Shown here in pieces: positions 33,527 to 44,302 of a stretch of DNA of 64,000 nt. The stretch comes from Diphasiastrum complanatum. Its lineage: Eukaryota > Streptophyta > Lycopodiopsida > Lycopodiales > Lycopodiaceae. The number at the start of each line of letters is the position of its first letter. Position 1 is the stretch's first letter. The position numbers and the translations under genes were made by a program. The notes below the pieces were generated by a model. It saw nothing but the letters and a program-made list of their open reading frames with translations. It did not search any database and had not been told where the DNA came from. The stretch spans positions 13,876,909 to 13,940,908 of the forward strand of contig CM055106.1 of the NCBI GenBank assembly GCA_029204225.1, in the 5' to 3' direction.

Positions 33527-34180
33527 TGTGAGAGATTTCAACTAGTTTAGTCTAGTTTAGTCACATTTTGATAAATTGTCAATAAGAGGCCAAAACTCAT
33601 TTTAGACTTAGAGATAAACTTTTTGAAGTTATATTAGTTTAAAATACATTCAATAAACACTTTTTGAAAGTGTGGGAAAGTTGGGAGTTGAGTTTGAGAG
33701 AGATTCAAATTTGAACTTTGGGTACATTGAATCTAGACCCAAAAATAGTAGGGTTTACATTCTGGAGGGAAAGCCAAGTGGACAAATAGGGTTTGGAAAC
33801 TCTATAAAAGGATGTAACTCGTGGAGAGACACATATTCTCTCTTCTCTCTCTCATTTCATCATTACACATGGTTCTGTTTGGGTTCTACTACTCATTGGT
33901 GCACTATCTTGGTGATATTTTGCAATCTTGTGTGTAGAATGCCCATATTTTGTTATTTTTGGTTCCACACTTGTGAAATACAGTAGGGTACTGTAATTTT
34001 ACAGACAGCAAACATATTTTATGTTTTGGTTCATGTTTGATCAGTATCTCTTAGAGTTTGTATCTCATTTTGTATGTAGATGCTGATTTTTCTACATTGG
34101 CGGGATTGTTGGTTTGATCCTTTTTGCAACCAAAGATCAAGGACATGGATTGGATCTTGAATGGTCTGAAATCCTTCACA
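33527..34180 (+). repeat. 5' LTR of the Copia element
   Basis: 654 bp. It carries ctctataaaaggatg (TATA-like, about 33802) and the degenerate palindrome CACACTTGTG where the 3' LTR keeps CACACGTGTG. An extra tagtctagtt-type 10-bp duplication lies near its start. Confidence 0.93.
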
Positions 34181-34192
34181 TGGTATCAGAGC
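34181..34192 (+). promoter_or_regulatory. Primer-binding site (initiator tRNA-Met)
   Basis: TGGTATCAGAGC immediately after the 5' LTR; perfect match to the plant LTR-retrotransposon consensus. Confidence 0.95.
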
Positions 34193-34857
34193 TCTTGTGT
34201 TTCAGTTTATGAAAGGATCATCCATCTTTAGCAAGGATTTGGAGGAGTTACCAATGCTAGAGCATGCTAGATTGATTTCTACTCAAAAATCAGCATTTTT
34301 GCATGTGTAGAATTGATCTTTTGTAGGTCAAAACTCAATATAGGGTTATATACTTGATAAATTCTGATTTCACACTTGGTTTACTAGAATTATATTATTT
34401 TTGGTGCATTAGTAAGGTCTCATTGGATCTACAAGAAGATATATCAAGTTTCTAGAAATTGCATGTAGAATTTGAGATATTCAATTTTTTTGTGATTTTG
34501 CCAAAACCCTAATTTTGATTGGATCTCTAGTTTGTGAGGTTACTGAACTTCTTTTGAGTGTGTTTCAATCTTAGTAAGTGGCAAGAATCATTAGATTGAG
34601 GATAGATCATAGGTTGATCAAGATTTCACTATTCTACGTGTTGATTTTCTAGTTAGAGTGCTAGAAGAGATTTGAGAGGTTCCATATCTTTGTGATTTCT
34701 TCTTGAGATCATTTTTTGACATTCAAGAGAGTGATTTGTGCATTGTAACAGGTTGAAAGAGAAGATCAGGTCACTTCAACATGGCTACAAGTGGTGGATT
34801 TATGTTGGAGAGCAATGATAGGCATACCTCATCAACTATTCTACTTGGAAGGTGACG

Positions 34858-36010
34858 ATGGAGTCCTTATTGGAGATGAATGAGTTGATGGAGATTGTTG
34901 CAAGTGTGGAGGAGAGGCCTCAAGCACCTCAAGATCAAGTGAGGTATGACAATAGAGCTAAAAGAGCTCTACACATGATTAAGATGAATGTTACCAATGA
35001 ACTACTCAAGGAAGTTGGTAAGTGCACATCATCTTTGGAGGCTTGGGAAGCTTTGAAGAAGCTTTATGAATCGAAGTCTACATCAAGAGTGCTTACTCTT
35101 AGGAGACAAATCTTTCAAAATTTTCAAAAGAAGGAAGAGAGTACTCATGCTTTTGTTTTGAGGGTTAAGGCATTCAAAGATGAGTTAGCATGTATTGATG
35201 AAAGCATTAAGGAGGTAGAACTTGTTCAAGTTATACTTAATGGCTTGTTGGATGATCATGCTAATCTTGTTCAAAGTTTTGCTATTCAAAAGAATTTGCC
35301 AAGTATTGTGGATTTGCAAGAGATCTTGGTGAAGGAGGAGTATAGGCTTCAATCAAGAGGAGGTGGGTCTACATCGACATCTCAATATGAAGAGGAGGCT
35401 ATATTCATCAAAGGCAAGTTCAAGGGCAAAGGCAAAGGCAAGTGGTCTAAAGGGCAAGATCAAGTTGAGACTTCTTCTTTTGGCAAAAAGAAAGATAAGT
35501 CTAAGTTAAAATGCTTTTATTGTGGAATCAAAGGTCATTTTGCAAATGAATGTTTGAAGAAGCAAAGGGATGAAGGTAGCAAGAAAATCAACTTTACTAC
35601 TAATGATGAGGATCTAGGTGGTGGTGATTCTCTTTTGATGTGTTCTTCAAGTCCAATATCAAGTGAAGGTGACAAAGATTCATGGTGGATTGATAGTGGA
35701 GCTAGTTCACACATGACTAGTCACAAGGAGTTCTTTACTTCTTTGGTCACTTATGATGGAGCCAAGAAAGCAATTCACATGGTTAATGGTGGTGAGTGTG
35801 TGATTGACTATTTGTCTTTCTACTAATAGGAAAGCAAGACTTGATGGTGTTCTTTACATTCCTTCATTTTCAAAAAATTTGTTAAGTGTTGGTCAAATGA
35901 TAGAGAAAGGATACATGGTAAAGTTTGGTGGTGATGCTTGTTTCATTACAAAGGAAGAAATCTTGGTTGCTAGGGGCAATTGGTCTCAACTTTCCAAAGT
36001 TACCTTTTAG
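34858..36010 (+). pseudogene. Copia gag and protease
   Basis: ATG 34858 opens MESLLEMNELMEIVASVEER and a gag core (EAWEALKKLYESKSTSRVLT; FVLRVKAFKDELA), a basic Gly/Lys linker, a zinc knuckle CFYCGIKGHFANEC (about 35512-35553) and the protease active site WWIDSGASSHMT (about 35683). The frame stops at 35826. The protease C-terminal part (LDGVLYIPSFSKNLLSVGQM) continues one frame over to 36010. An upstream ATG at 34781 (MATSGGFMLESN...) is cut off by TGA just before the MESLL start. The same break occurs in the copy at 57.2 kb, so it predates both. Confidence 0.85.
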
Positions 36011-37619
36011 CATCAATAAGATTGGTGAATCTTATGCAAAGTCTAACAAGCTTCCTTATGCTAGATCTAGGTCAAGATCTAATATGCTTCTTGGAAATGT
36101 TCATCTTTGTGCTAACTTGGCTAGTCTTGAGGATAATAATGGTGTTTTAATGGTTCTTCATGGCAAGTGCAAGCATGCAAAAGGTAAGGAAAGATATAAC
36201 TTCATCAATGGTGGTGAAGGTTCTTCCTTGGAAAAGATTGTTGTTAATGATTTCTTTGATCATATGCCAAAAGATGTTGCTAGGTGCATTCATGAAGGAG
36301 GTGATTCTTCTACATTATTTTGTGATGAGTCCAAGGAAGTCATTTTTCCAGCAAGTGGAGTCACATGTCTTCATAAAGAGAGTAGATCAAATGGCTCTAT
36401 CAAGAGACTTGGTGAGGAAGATAGTCACAAGTCAAGAAGAAGAGAAGTATGTGAAGAGTTCAAAGTAGGAGGTACTTTGAATGATGTCATTGTGAATGAT
36501 AGTGAGGGAGAATCATTATCAGATGAGTCATTACCTAAAACATTGAATAGAAGTTATTGTTTGGAAAAAGAGAGTACTTCAATCATCCTTATGTTGAAGG
36601 TACTAATCATTTTTTTCATGGCTTCTAATGTTTTTGAGGTTTCTACTTCTTATGATGCAATCATTAAGAGGGAGTCTTATGAAGGAAAGAGCAATGGAAG
36701 ATTGGTTCTTGGGAAGATCCAAGGCATGGATCTCACATCTCTTCATCAACTCAAAGGATTCTATGATTATGAATTGATCACTCATGATCGAGATGGCGAA
36801 AGGTTGGTTGGAGAAGCCTACATGGAGCAAATTGAGAAACAATTTTTTCAAGGAAAGGGAGATTTCATTGGTGAGCTTATTGAGGTTTGTTATGGACTCA
36901 AGAAGGCTGGATTTATCAGGTTTGATACTCATCTTCACCTACTTTACTTCATGTTGGATGAAAAGTTTGGAATCTATCTTTTGATTTATGATGGTGACAT
37001 TGCTGACATTGTTTTCACTAACCTTTGTGGAAATTCGAGATCAAACATTGATGAGATCTTGTTGGATCTTGATCATATGTTTGAGAGGGAGTATTTCCAG
37101 AGGTTTAGGTCTGAAGATATTCATATCTTTGATATCTTTGGTGATCAAGAGAAAGGTAAGCAAGTGGAAGCGACTCATTTTGCGTTACTCACATGTTTTG
37201 GAGAATTTTCTTGTGTAGATGATGCTATGCAAGTGGATATTGGTTCTCATGGTTTTCATACTGGAAAATCAAATAATGGATCTGAAAAACAAAGTTTGTT
37301 CAATGACTTTGATGGTCAAGAGGAAGATCAAGAGGTTGGTCTCGAAGCTCTTCAACTAGTCAAAAGGGAAGGTGGCAATTTGGAGCTAGTCAAGAGCATC
37401 AAAGGAAGGGTATTTGGCAAAAAGATGTTTTGGATCTGTTTTTGCAGCTTGTTGAAGAGTCAAGTAAGTTCAAAGGAGCAGCAAGGAAGTGTTGTTCAAG
37501 TTTACTTTACTTGTTCTATCTCATGTTTGAGCTATTTCATGTGGATGTGTGCAAATTGTCAAGATATGGACAAACTAGCTACATTGTCTTGCAATATCTT
37601 ATTGTTGGAGTTGTACTAG
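36011..37619 (+). pseudogene. Open 'ghost' pol ORF with degenerate RT
   Basis: A frame of more than 500 codons open from 35925; the unique part starts about 36011. It replaces integrase with Ser/Lys-rich sequence (ARSRSRSNMLLGNVH...). Later it shows RT-like remains in the right order: AYMEQIEKQFFQGKG, EVCYGLKKA (36886-36909; usually LYGLKQAPRAW), then FGIYLLIYDGDIADIVFTN (about 36968-37021), where YVDD is expected. The catalytic Asp pair is disrupted and about 20 residues after GLKKA are missing. A dead RT in a long open frame is unusual; either the sequence encodes something else or mutation has been mostly in-frame. Confidence 0.5.
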
Positions 37620-38281
37620 AATTCTTGGCTGGCTTTGCTAATGGAAATGAGGCTAATGGAGGCTCATTATATCACTCATCCATGATCAAGTTCTCAAGTG
37701 TTGAGCTACTTGGTGCCAATACTTGGAGATTGTCATTTTTTGGTGAATTCATGGTCATTTTCTTGTGTCAAGTAGATCTTGAAGATGGACCAGTGCAACC
37801 TACTTGGTTTATGGATTCATGTGGTTCTAGATTTTCATCATTAATGTACTCACCTACTCATAAATTTCCAAGGTTTTATGGTTTCTTGTGGCAAGATGGA
37901 GATGGAGGCTCATTCATGGAGTTTTATGGTGGAGACATATCAAGAAAGGACAAAGTTGGAGGACACAAGCAAGCAAATGGTCATCACTCACATTTATTGT
38001 TTGGTTGCTGTAATTTTTGGAAGAGTTCAAAGTTTAAAGCATGGAGGAATCATTTCATTGACAGTATATTTGGTTCTTCATGTTCTAGTTATATCTTGAT
38101 GTGTAAAATTGATGTAAGAAATAGTGAAGCATCCAATTTGGACACTATTCTCTATATCAATTATGAAAGATACTTTAGAACCTTAGAAAGGAGATCTATA
38201 ACTAGGATGGAGATCATTCTAAAGTTGGATCAAAGTTCTATTGTCAAAACTATGCCAAAACTAGTTGAAGAGGGAGTGTGA
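37430..38281 (+). pseudogene. Terminal ORF of the Copia element, RNase H position
   Basis: A 283-codon frame overlapping the previous one in another frame and ending at the polypurine tract. It occupies the RNase H position, but I see no DADWAG, STAEAEY or TKHI motif. The last part (YINYERYFRTLERRSI...IVKTMPKLVEEG) has only a vague resemblance to the end of Copia RNase H. Confidence 0.35.
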
Positions 38282-38920
38282 GAGATTTCAACTAGTTTAG
38301 TCACATTTTGGTAAATTGTCAATAAGAGGCCAAAACTCATTTTAGACTTAGAGATAAAATTTTTGAAGCTATATTAGTTTAAAATACATTCAATAAACAC
38401 TGTTTGAAAGTGTGGGAAAGTTGGTAGTTGAGTTTGAGAGAGATTCAAATTTGAACTTTGGGTACATTGAATCTAGACCCAAAAATAGTAGGGTTTACAT
38501 CTCGAAGGGAAAGCCAAGTGGCCAAATAGGGTTTGGAAACTCTATAAAAGGATGTAACTCGTGGAGAAACACATATTCTCTCTTCTGTCTCTCATTTCAT
38601 CATTATACATGGTTCTCTTTGGGTTCTACTACTCATTGGTGCACTATCTTGGTGATATCTTGCAATCTTGTGTGTAGAATGCTCATATTTTGCTATTTTT
38701 GGTTCCACACGTGTGAAATACAGTAGGCTACTGTAATTGTACGAACAACAAATATATCTTATGTTTTGGTTCATGTTTGATCATTATCTCTTAGAGTTTG
38801 CATCTCATTTTCTATGTAGATGCTGATTTTTCTATGTTGGCAAGATTGTTGGTTTGCTCTTTTTTGTAACCAAAGATCAGGGACATGGATTGGATCTTGA
38901 ATGGTCTGAAATCCTTCACA
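38277..38920 (+). repeat. 3' LTR of the Copia element
   Basis: 644 bp, collinear with 33527-34180. It keeps CACACGTGTG at 38706-38715. Confidence 0.93.
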
Positions 38921-38925
38921 AATAT

Positions 38926-39109
38926 TAGGAAACTTTTCATCTTCTTTTGCTGGCTCTTGCTGGATATCTTCCTGGATTTGCTCCTACTCGGCATAAATTT
39001 CTATTCTTCCTCTACTTCTTGGCCCCTCTCTGTAGTAAAAAATGGCATGTACTGGGATGATGGCAAAGACATCCTTGTGAAAATTGTCAACATTTCCTAG
39101 CTAGTTTGA
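38926..39109 (-). pseudogene. Middle part of the split minus-strand ORF
   Basis: The minus frame reads NVDNFHKDVFAIIPVHAIFYY, REGPRSRGRIEIYAE, a stop, then EQIQEDIQQEPAKEDEK, continuing across the Copia insertion into 33521. It is an acidic, Gln-rich linker like the one in the plus-strand ORF at 31.7 kb. Confidence 0.45.
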
Positions 39110-39523
39110 GGCCTAAATTGGCAATTTTTGTACATAGTTTTGGATCTAACCTTTCACACGTGTGAAAGAGACCTAGATACTTTTATTCTAGTATATATTT
39201 CATGTTGAAGAAGTCTCAAACTTCTGGACCTTCTAAATGACACTAAAATCATGTTATTTGGACATATAGGCCAAAATTGGCTATTTTAGGTTACTGGTGT
39301 CCTAAAATTGGGTCCTAAGTTCTAGAGAGAGGAGAGAGAGTCATCTCTCTCACCTATATTAGGCTGAAATTCGTGGAGAATAGGTTGGAGAAACCTTTTG
39401 TATGCTTCATTGAGATCAATAGATCATTGTCATTGTTTCTTCCTCCATTGAGAGCATTGTTGTGTGTATTGTCTTCAAGCTATTGTGTATGATCTTAGGT
39501 GCTTTCCAAAAGTGATAGGCTGA
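39110..39523 (+). mobile_element. Probable LTR-like insertion with G-box palindrome
   Basis: This segment interrupts the minus-strand ORF. It has promoter-like and 3'-end-like composition and a perfect 18-bp palindrome CTTTCACACGTGTGAAAG (39151-39168). No target duplication or partner copy was identified, so the boundaries are approximate. Confidence 0.35.
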
Positions 39524-40243
39524 TCACCGAGCTTTCATTATGTTGGGACGATGATGGCGCTGCAATCTCGATAGAGGTCTCTTTGATGTTCTCATTTGTG
39601 AGTCACCCTCAATAGAAGGGGCTAACTCTGGAAGCATCAGTGCAATCCTGATATATTCCTGCATAGACAAAACACTGGCATGCATACATAGAATACCAAA
39701 CTGCAATCCAAGCCTGGAAAATTGCTTATTCTTTACTAATTTACAGAGTTGCCTAAAAGCAATCTGTCCGAAGGCAATGGGTTTTCCATTCAAGGCTCTC
39801 AACATGTATCCCATATTTTTATTGGAAATGGTATATTCCTTCTCTGGTAAGAAAATGGAAGCAAGAGCGAAATGCACGAAGCTCTTGAGATTGGGGACTC
39901 TGATATATGAGAGCTTATATCCCTTCTTCTCCAGATAAGCTTCTTCTTGAAAAGCTCCGCTCCTGCTGATGAAGTCGAGCTTAGTGACATGGATACTGCC
40001 ATCCATAGGCAAGCCTAAGGCAAGACAATATAATTCCTCTGTGATGACAATCTCTTAATTACGGACAACGGTGGAAATATGTCCAACCTTTGTTTGACTC
40101 AGATTTCGAATTAGCTCATGGCACAAATCTATGAGAATTACTTATGGATTGAATTGAAGCAGTCCTTCAATTCGTGCTTGTAGGGCTAGTGGCTGCAAAA
40201 CCGGTAAAAGTGGTTTTGGATGTGTTTTAAATACAATCGCCAT
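39524..40243 (-). pseudogene. N-terminal part of an unidentified retroelement ORF
   Basis: An ATG at 40241-40243 opens MAIVFKTHPKPLLPVLQPLA. It continues through two stops into an open frame from 40012 to 39524 containing GLPMDGSIHVTKLDFISRSG and LNGKPIAFGQIAFRQLCKLV. It reads as one soluble domain resembling uncharacterised plant transposon-associated ORFs. I do not know the family. Later insertions (39110-39523 and the Copia element) separate it from its C-terminal parts. Confidence 0.45.
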
Positions 40244-41399
40244 GACGATAGTAGCATAGAATCAGCAATGGTAGACATGAGCGCGTTGGATCGTAAGGAA
40301 TATAAAAGCTTAATGATCGCAAAATGAAATATAGTGAGAATGAACGTCGGTGGATTAGACTAATACTTAATGAAAGTGTGTTCTCACTTAAAAGGTACAG
40401 GTTCAAAAATAAAATATCTAGTCCTAAAAACAAAATACACAAATGCTTCACTCAGTTCGCAAAAGTTCACCTCGATTCTCATGAGTTTTGAACTGCGAAA
40501 ATAAATACTATACACAATCTATGAAACAATGTATATGATGTTGGCAGCGAAGACTGTCGCTTTTTCGTTAAAACGTATGAGCGAAAAATGCGAAGATTCA
40601 AGTGTCGCAATGTTTGCTTTTCCAAAACGGTAAATTTACTAGCATAGTAAATTCCAAAATAGTGTCGCATATTTCGCAAATAACAGTGGAAATTATTGGA
40701 ACAAAGGTGTCGGATTTTATTGCATATTTCCAATATGCTGTAGACATGGAAACATGGTGGAAACAAATAGACACGACAAATGGATATGCAACGTACTAGC
40801 GAAATATTGTTTTTTGTTTTTGCAAATTTTTCAAAGGTAAAGGATGGAACGAAAGTATCGGGTTTTTTGCAGTTTCAAAACTGGAAATAACGAGTTGATG
40901 TACTGTAGCTTTTAGCCAGATTTTTGAATATTGCAATTTTTACATATATTTAAAATTTTGTGACAAATTTACTATAATTTTTGGTGGTTTTTTTATGTAC
41001 TTTTGGCAATGGGTATGACACTGTAGGGCATTCTTTTTCAAAAATCCAATAAAAAGTGCCATTTTTTAACGTGATTTTAGGAATATTTCTTAGAGTTTCC
41101 GTTTCCATGAAATATTACCCATTTGATTCGCAATGGTGTTCATGGCAATGGCCAAGTATAAGGCTAGAAAATAATTGGCCAGTTGTGAGTGTGTATTGTT
41201 ATTCGTGAAAGAGGGGTACCACACTTCGCCCACTTTTTCCTTCTGGCATTGGGGCGTAATATGGGTCCACCCTTAGTTGGCAAGGGCTTGCCACATAACT
41301 CCTTATTGCCTTAGGTGTTTTCTCAAATACTATCATACGTCACTTGGGCTTGTGATTATGGGATTATTTCTCTTATGCACTTATCTTTTCCTTGTGGGA
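40244..41399. other. Non-genic stretch rich in TCGC/GCGA words
   Basis: No gene. 40440-40700 has an unusual number of TCGC/GCGA words (ttcgcaaaag, tgtcgctttttcg, agtgtcgcaatg, gtcgcatatttcgc) for AT-rich DNA. Nothing else recognised. Confidence 0.4.
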
Positions 41400-41760
41400 G
41401 TTAGTTAGGATTAACTAGGGATAAATTAGGCAACCACTAGTTGGGCGAGCCTTAGTGGTCATTAGGGTTAGGTTAATTTAGGATACTATCTAGTTTGGGG
41501 AAGCCTTAGAGAGCTAACCTAGGACATTCCTTAGTTGGGGGGCTGCCTTAAGAAACTAGTTTAGGTCATTTTCTCTCTCTAGAAGGGTGAGCCTTAGAGG
41601 TCTTGTTATGCAAGAGAACATAAGAACGGAGTGGATCAAATCCCACCACTACTATACTTCAATGACTTTTAGGAACTCTCTCTCCTCTAGTTGGGTAGCC
41701 ATAGTGGAAGAGATACCCTAACCCTACTAGTTGGGAAGCCATAGTAGGAGTTTGAACACC
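41400..41760. repeat. Degenerate tandem array (TAGTTGGG..AGCC..TAG)
   Basis: A block around 'tagttggg-n-agccttag' recurs at about 41437, 41489, 41532, 41580, 41691 and 41725, spaced 40-110 bp. The last copies have 'agccatag' in place of 'agccttag'. It is non-coding. Confidence 0.65.
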
Positions 41761-42027
41761 AAAAAACAACAATGGCCAATATTTTTTCTATTAGGTCAGC
41801 AAATGTGACTTGTAGATGAAGCAATCCGGTTGCTTGTGAAAGAAGCCAGCATTTCTGCTCATTGGATCATGTGCTTCAGATCTTGACCATTGAATATAAC
41901 TATATGGAACTTGAAGAGGTGCTTAAGAAATCAATTTTTCACTTACGAAGATATCTTTGAAGTTTCGACCAAAAGTGTTGTAAAAAAGTTTTGTATTGGT
42001 AAAGTGGGATAACATTAGATATTATCC

Positions 42028-42029
<2 letters not shown>

Positions 42030-42101
<72 letters not shown>
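42030..42101. repeat. (GA)36 microsatellite
   Basis: Uninterrupted tract directly before the LTR-like repeat at 42105. Confidence 0.95.
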
Positions 42102-42104
<3 letters not shown>

Positions 42105-42800
42105 AATTGTAGGGACTTTCTTGTCCACCTTCAATCCTAAACCTAATCACATGTATTTTATTTAAAAGATGAAGTGGATTCCAACTTGTCGATCCTATGA
42201 GAGTAACCTTACAATCAGATTCACATACATGCTTATGAATCCACAATTAACTCTAAGATCCATTAACCCTAATCTCCAAAATCAAGCTTACTTTTCTCTC
42301 TCTTTTCTCTCACACAAATGGAAAAAAGATGCATATCCAACAATTAGCAAGACCAATTAACATAAAAATAGCAATAAAACATGAGAGATGGAGCAAGAGA
42401 GGACATTCAATTGCAAATGTTCTGCTTCTTGATTGAACATGAAAAATGAACTACAAAGTACTGCTATATATAATGAATTTCAGGGCACTTGGCCTCAATG
42501 GCTATTGGCCAATTCCTACCTTCCTTCTTATTTGAATTTGAAAGTGAGTAGGAACCTACTTTTATTAACTAACTTGATTACTAGGCATTGCGACATTTAA
42601 TTCTCACAATTGGCCTAAAAGTTCTTTTATTAACAACTAATCAATCAATTAACCATCTGATCATCGAGTTGGACTTACACACATGGTGCCAAATCCTTCA
42701 CACTTATTCACTAATGTAGATCTTTGATCTAGCTAGGTATATGTTGATATCCCACAATCCTCCAATAGTATCTCCCACCAAAATTGGTGGTGGTCCCATG
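42105..42800 (-). mobile_element. LTR-like dispersed repeat, copy 2
   Basis: Collinear with 2284-3160, with the same landmarks (gtccaccttcaatcctaa; cttgattgaacatgaaaaat; ggcacttggcctcaatggct). No coding remnant is adjacent, so it may be a solo LTR. Orientation is inferred from copies 1 and 3. Confidence 0.6.
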
Positions 42801-42874
42801 ACACCTTGTTGGTACATGACCAACACATGAGACATAATACAAAGGGCTCATATAGCCGACTTTTTGTAACTAAT

Positions 42875-42985
42875 GTAATTATAAAGTTAGACACCAATGG
42901 TACACTTGTAATTATATAGTTGGATACCAATGGTGCACTTGTAATGTAATTATAAAGTCAGACACCAATGGTGCACTTGTATTGT
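42875..42985. repeat. Short tandem duplication, three units
   Basis: 'gtaattataaag' plus 'gacaccaatggtgcacttg' is repeated with starts near 42875, 42908 and 42946. 42986-43749 shows no further feature. Confidence 0.75.
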
Positions 42986-43749
42986 GCAAAGCGCAAAATA
43001 TTGTAAATATGCCTCAAAGCATAAATGTCATAACCTGCTTATTAGGAAATTCAATGGTTTTTGCAGTATAAGAGATGTCGTTTCCCAAAGAGAGCACATA
43101 AGAGGGTAATTCTGTCATTATGGTGGTAACAAAGATATATTAGTGATGCATAGTGAAATGGGATGAAAATGATAAGAAAACCTGGTTGTCAAGGACATTT
43201 AGATAAGGCAGCCAGAACCACCAAGCCCAAGGGAAAATGTAATAAATTCGGTAGAAACAAGTTTAATGATAGTTCCAGACCATATACCTCTCCCATACAA
43301 TAGTTATGTATGATCATTACTGTCTTGAGTGACTAAACAATCACTACACACACATACTGATTAACCACAAGTTTCACGATTACGAATCCGCCAACCTGCA
43401 AAATGACCCTAAAAATCACTCCCCTCTCATCCTACATCTCATAATCTGACACAAAACATTATTGTACTAATATGAATCAAACAGATGCATGCCTCAGCAT
43501 GATTTGGACTCGGTATATCAATTTACTAAATCATTCATTTAAGAATAGTGATTATTACAGAAAAGGGATTCCATTTATGAGTGCAACCACATCTGCAAAT
43601 AAATACAATGATAATCAGCTTCTTCTCTGCTAGGAAGGAGAAAAGATTAAGCTACACCAGAGCACACAGAGAACCAGAGCCTCTGCTCTTCCTTTCTTGC
43701 AAGACAAGGCAAGAAGAATGAAAAATGGAATACCATGCAATGAAAAAAT

Positions 43750-44301
43750 TGTTGGAGGATGCAAGCTACACACAAAGCAGCTGCGTCCGAAAAGGCACAA
43801 AAAAAAAGAGTGCATTCGTCCCATAAGCAAATGGAGACTATAACAAACCCACATATAAGCTCATTGTAGACAATATACCCTTGTCCCCTGGTACCATCCC
43901 TTTTGGGGTCAAAGGGAAATGATGGCGGGTGGCTAGGTGGTGGGGATGGGATCCCCCGCACGCGGTCCGTAGGCGCGCGCAATGAGCCACATTGTCTACT
44001 GGACTGCTCTCCGCTGTCGACAAACTTTGAGGTGGTATCAGAGCAGGTGTCCTGGTCCTGAATGAGCAAGTGGGGGTTTTCTTCGCCCTGTCCTCGCTTG
44101 AGTGGGGGTGTTGGAGGATGCAAGCTACGCACAAAGCAGCTGCATTTGAAAAGGCACCAAAAAACAAGAGTGCATTCGTCCCAAATGGAGACTATAACAG
44201 AACCCACATATAAGCTCATTGTAGACAATGTACCCTTGTCTCTTGGTACTAGCCCTTTTGGGGTCAAAGGAAAAGGATGACGGGTGGCTAAACGGTGGGG
44301 A
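43750..44301 (+). mobile_element. TRIM-like miniature LTR element, 3' truncated
   Basis: 5' LTR 43750-44022 (TGTTGGAGGATGCAAG...GTCGACA). The internal region is only 86 bp: primer-binding site TGGTATCAGAGC at 44033-44044 and polypurine tract GAGTGGGGG at 44100-44108. The 3' LTR starts at 44109 and is cut at 44301, where a Copia gag fragment begins. The repeats differ at several sites and by small indels. There is no coding capacity; the 224-codon minus-strand frame across it is a shadow. Size and organisation fit a terminal-repeat retrotransposon in miniature. Confidence 0.85.
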
Positions 44302-44302
44302 A

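Larger units (their letters stand above)
33527..38920 (+). mobile_element. Structurally complete Copia-type LTR element
   Basis: 5' LTR 33527-34180 and 3' LTR 38277-38920 both run TGTGAGAG...CCTTCACA, with a perfect AATAT duplication (33522-33526 and 38921-38925). The primer-binding site TGGTATCAGAGC abuts the 5' LTR (34181-34192). The polypurine tract GAAGAGGGAG (38267-38276) abuts the 3' LTR. The LTRs differ at roughly 35 positions by eye, plus one 10-bp duplication in the 5' copy, so this is not a recent insertion. The internal region encodes gag-protease and then a non-canonical pol. Confidence 0.95.
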
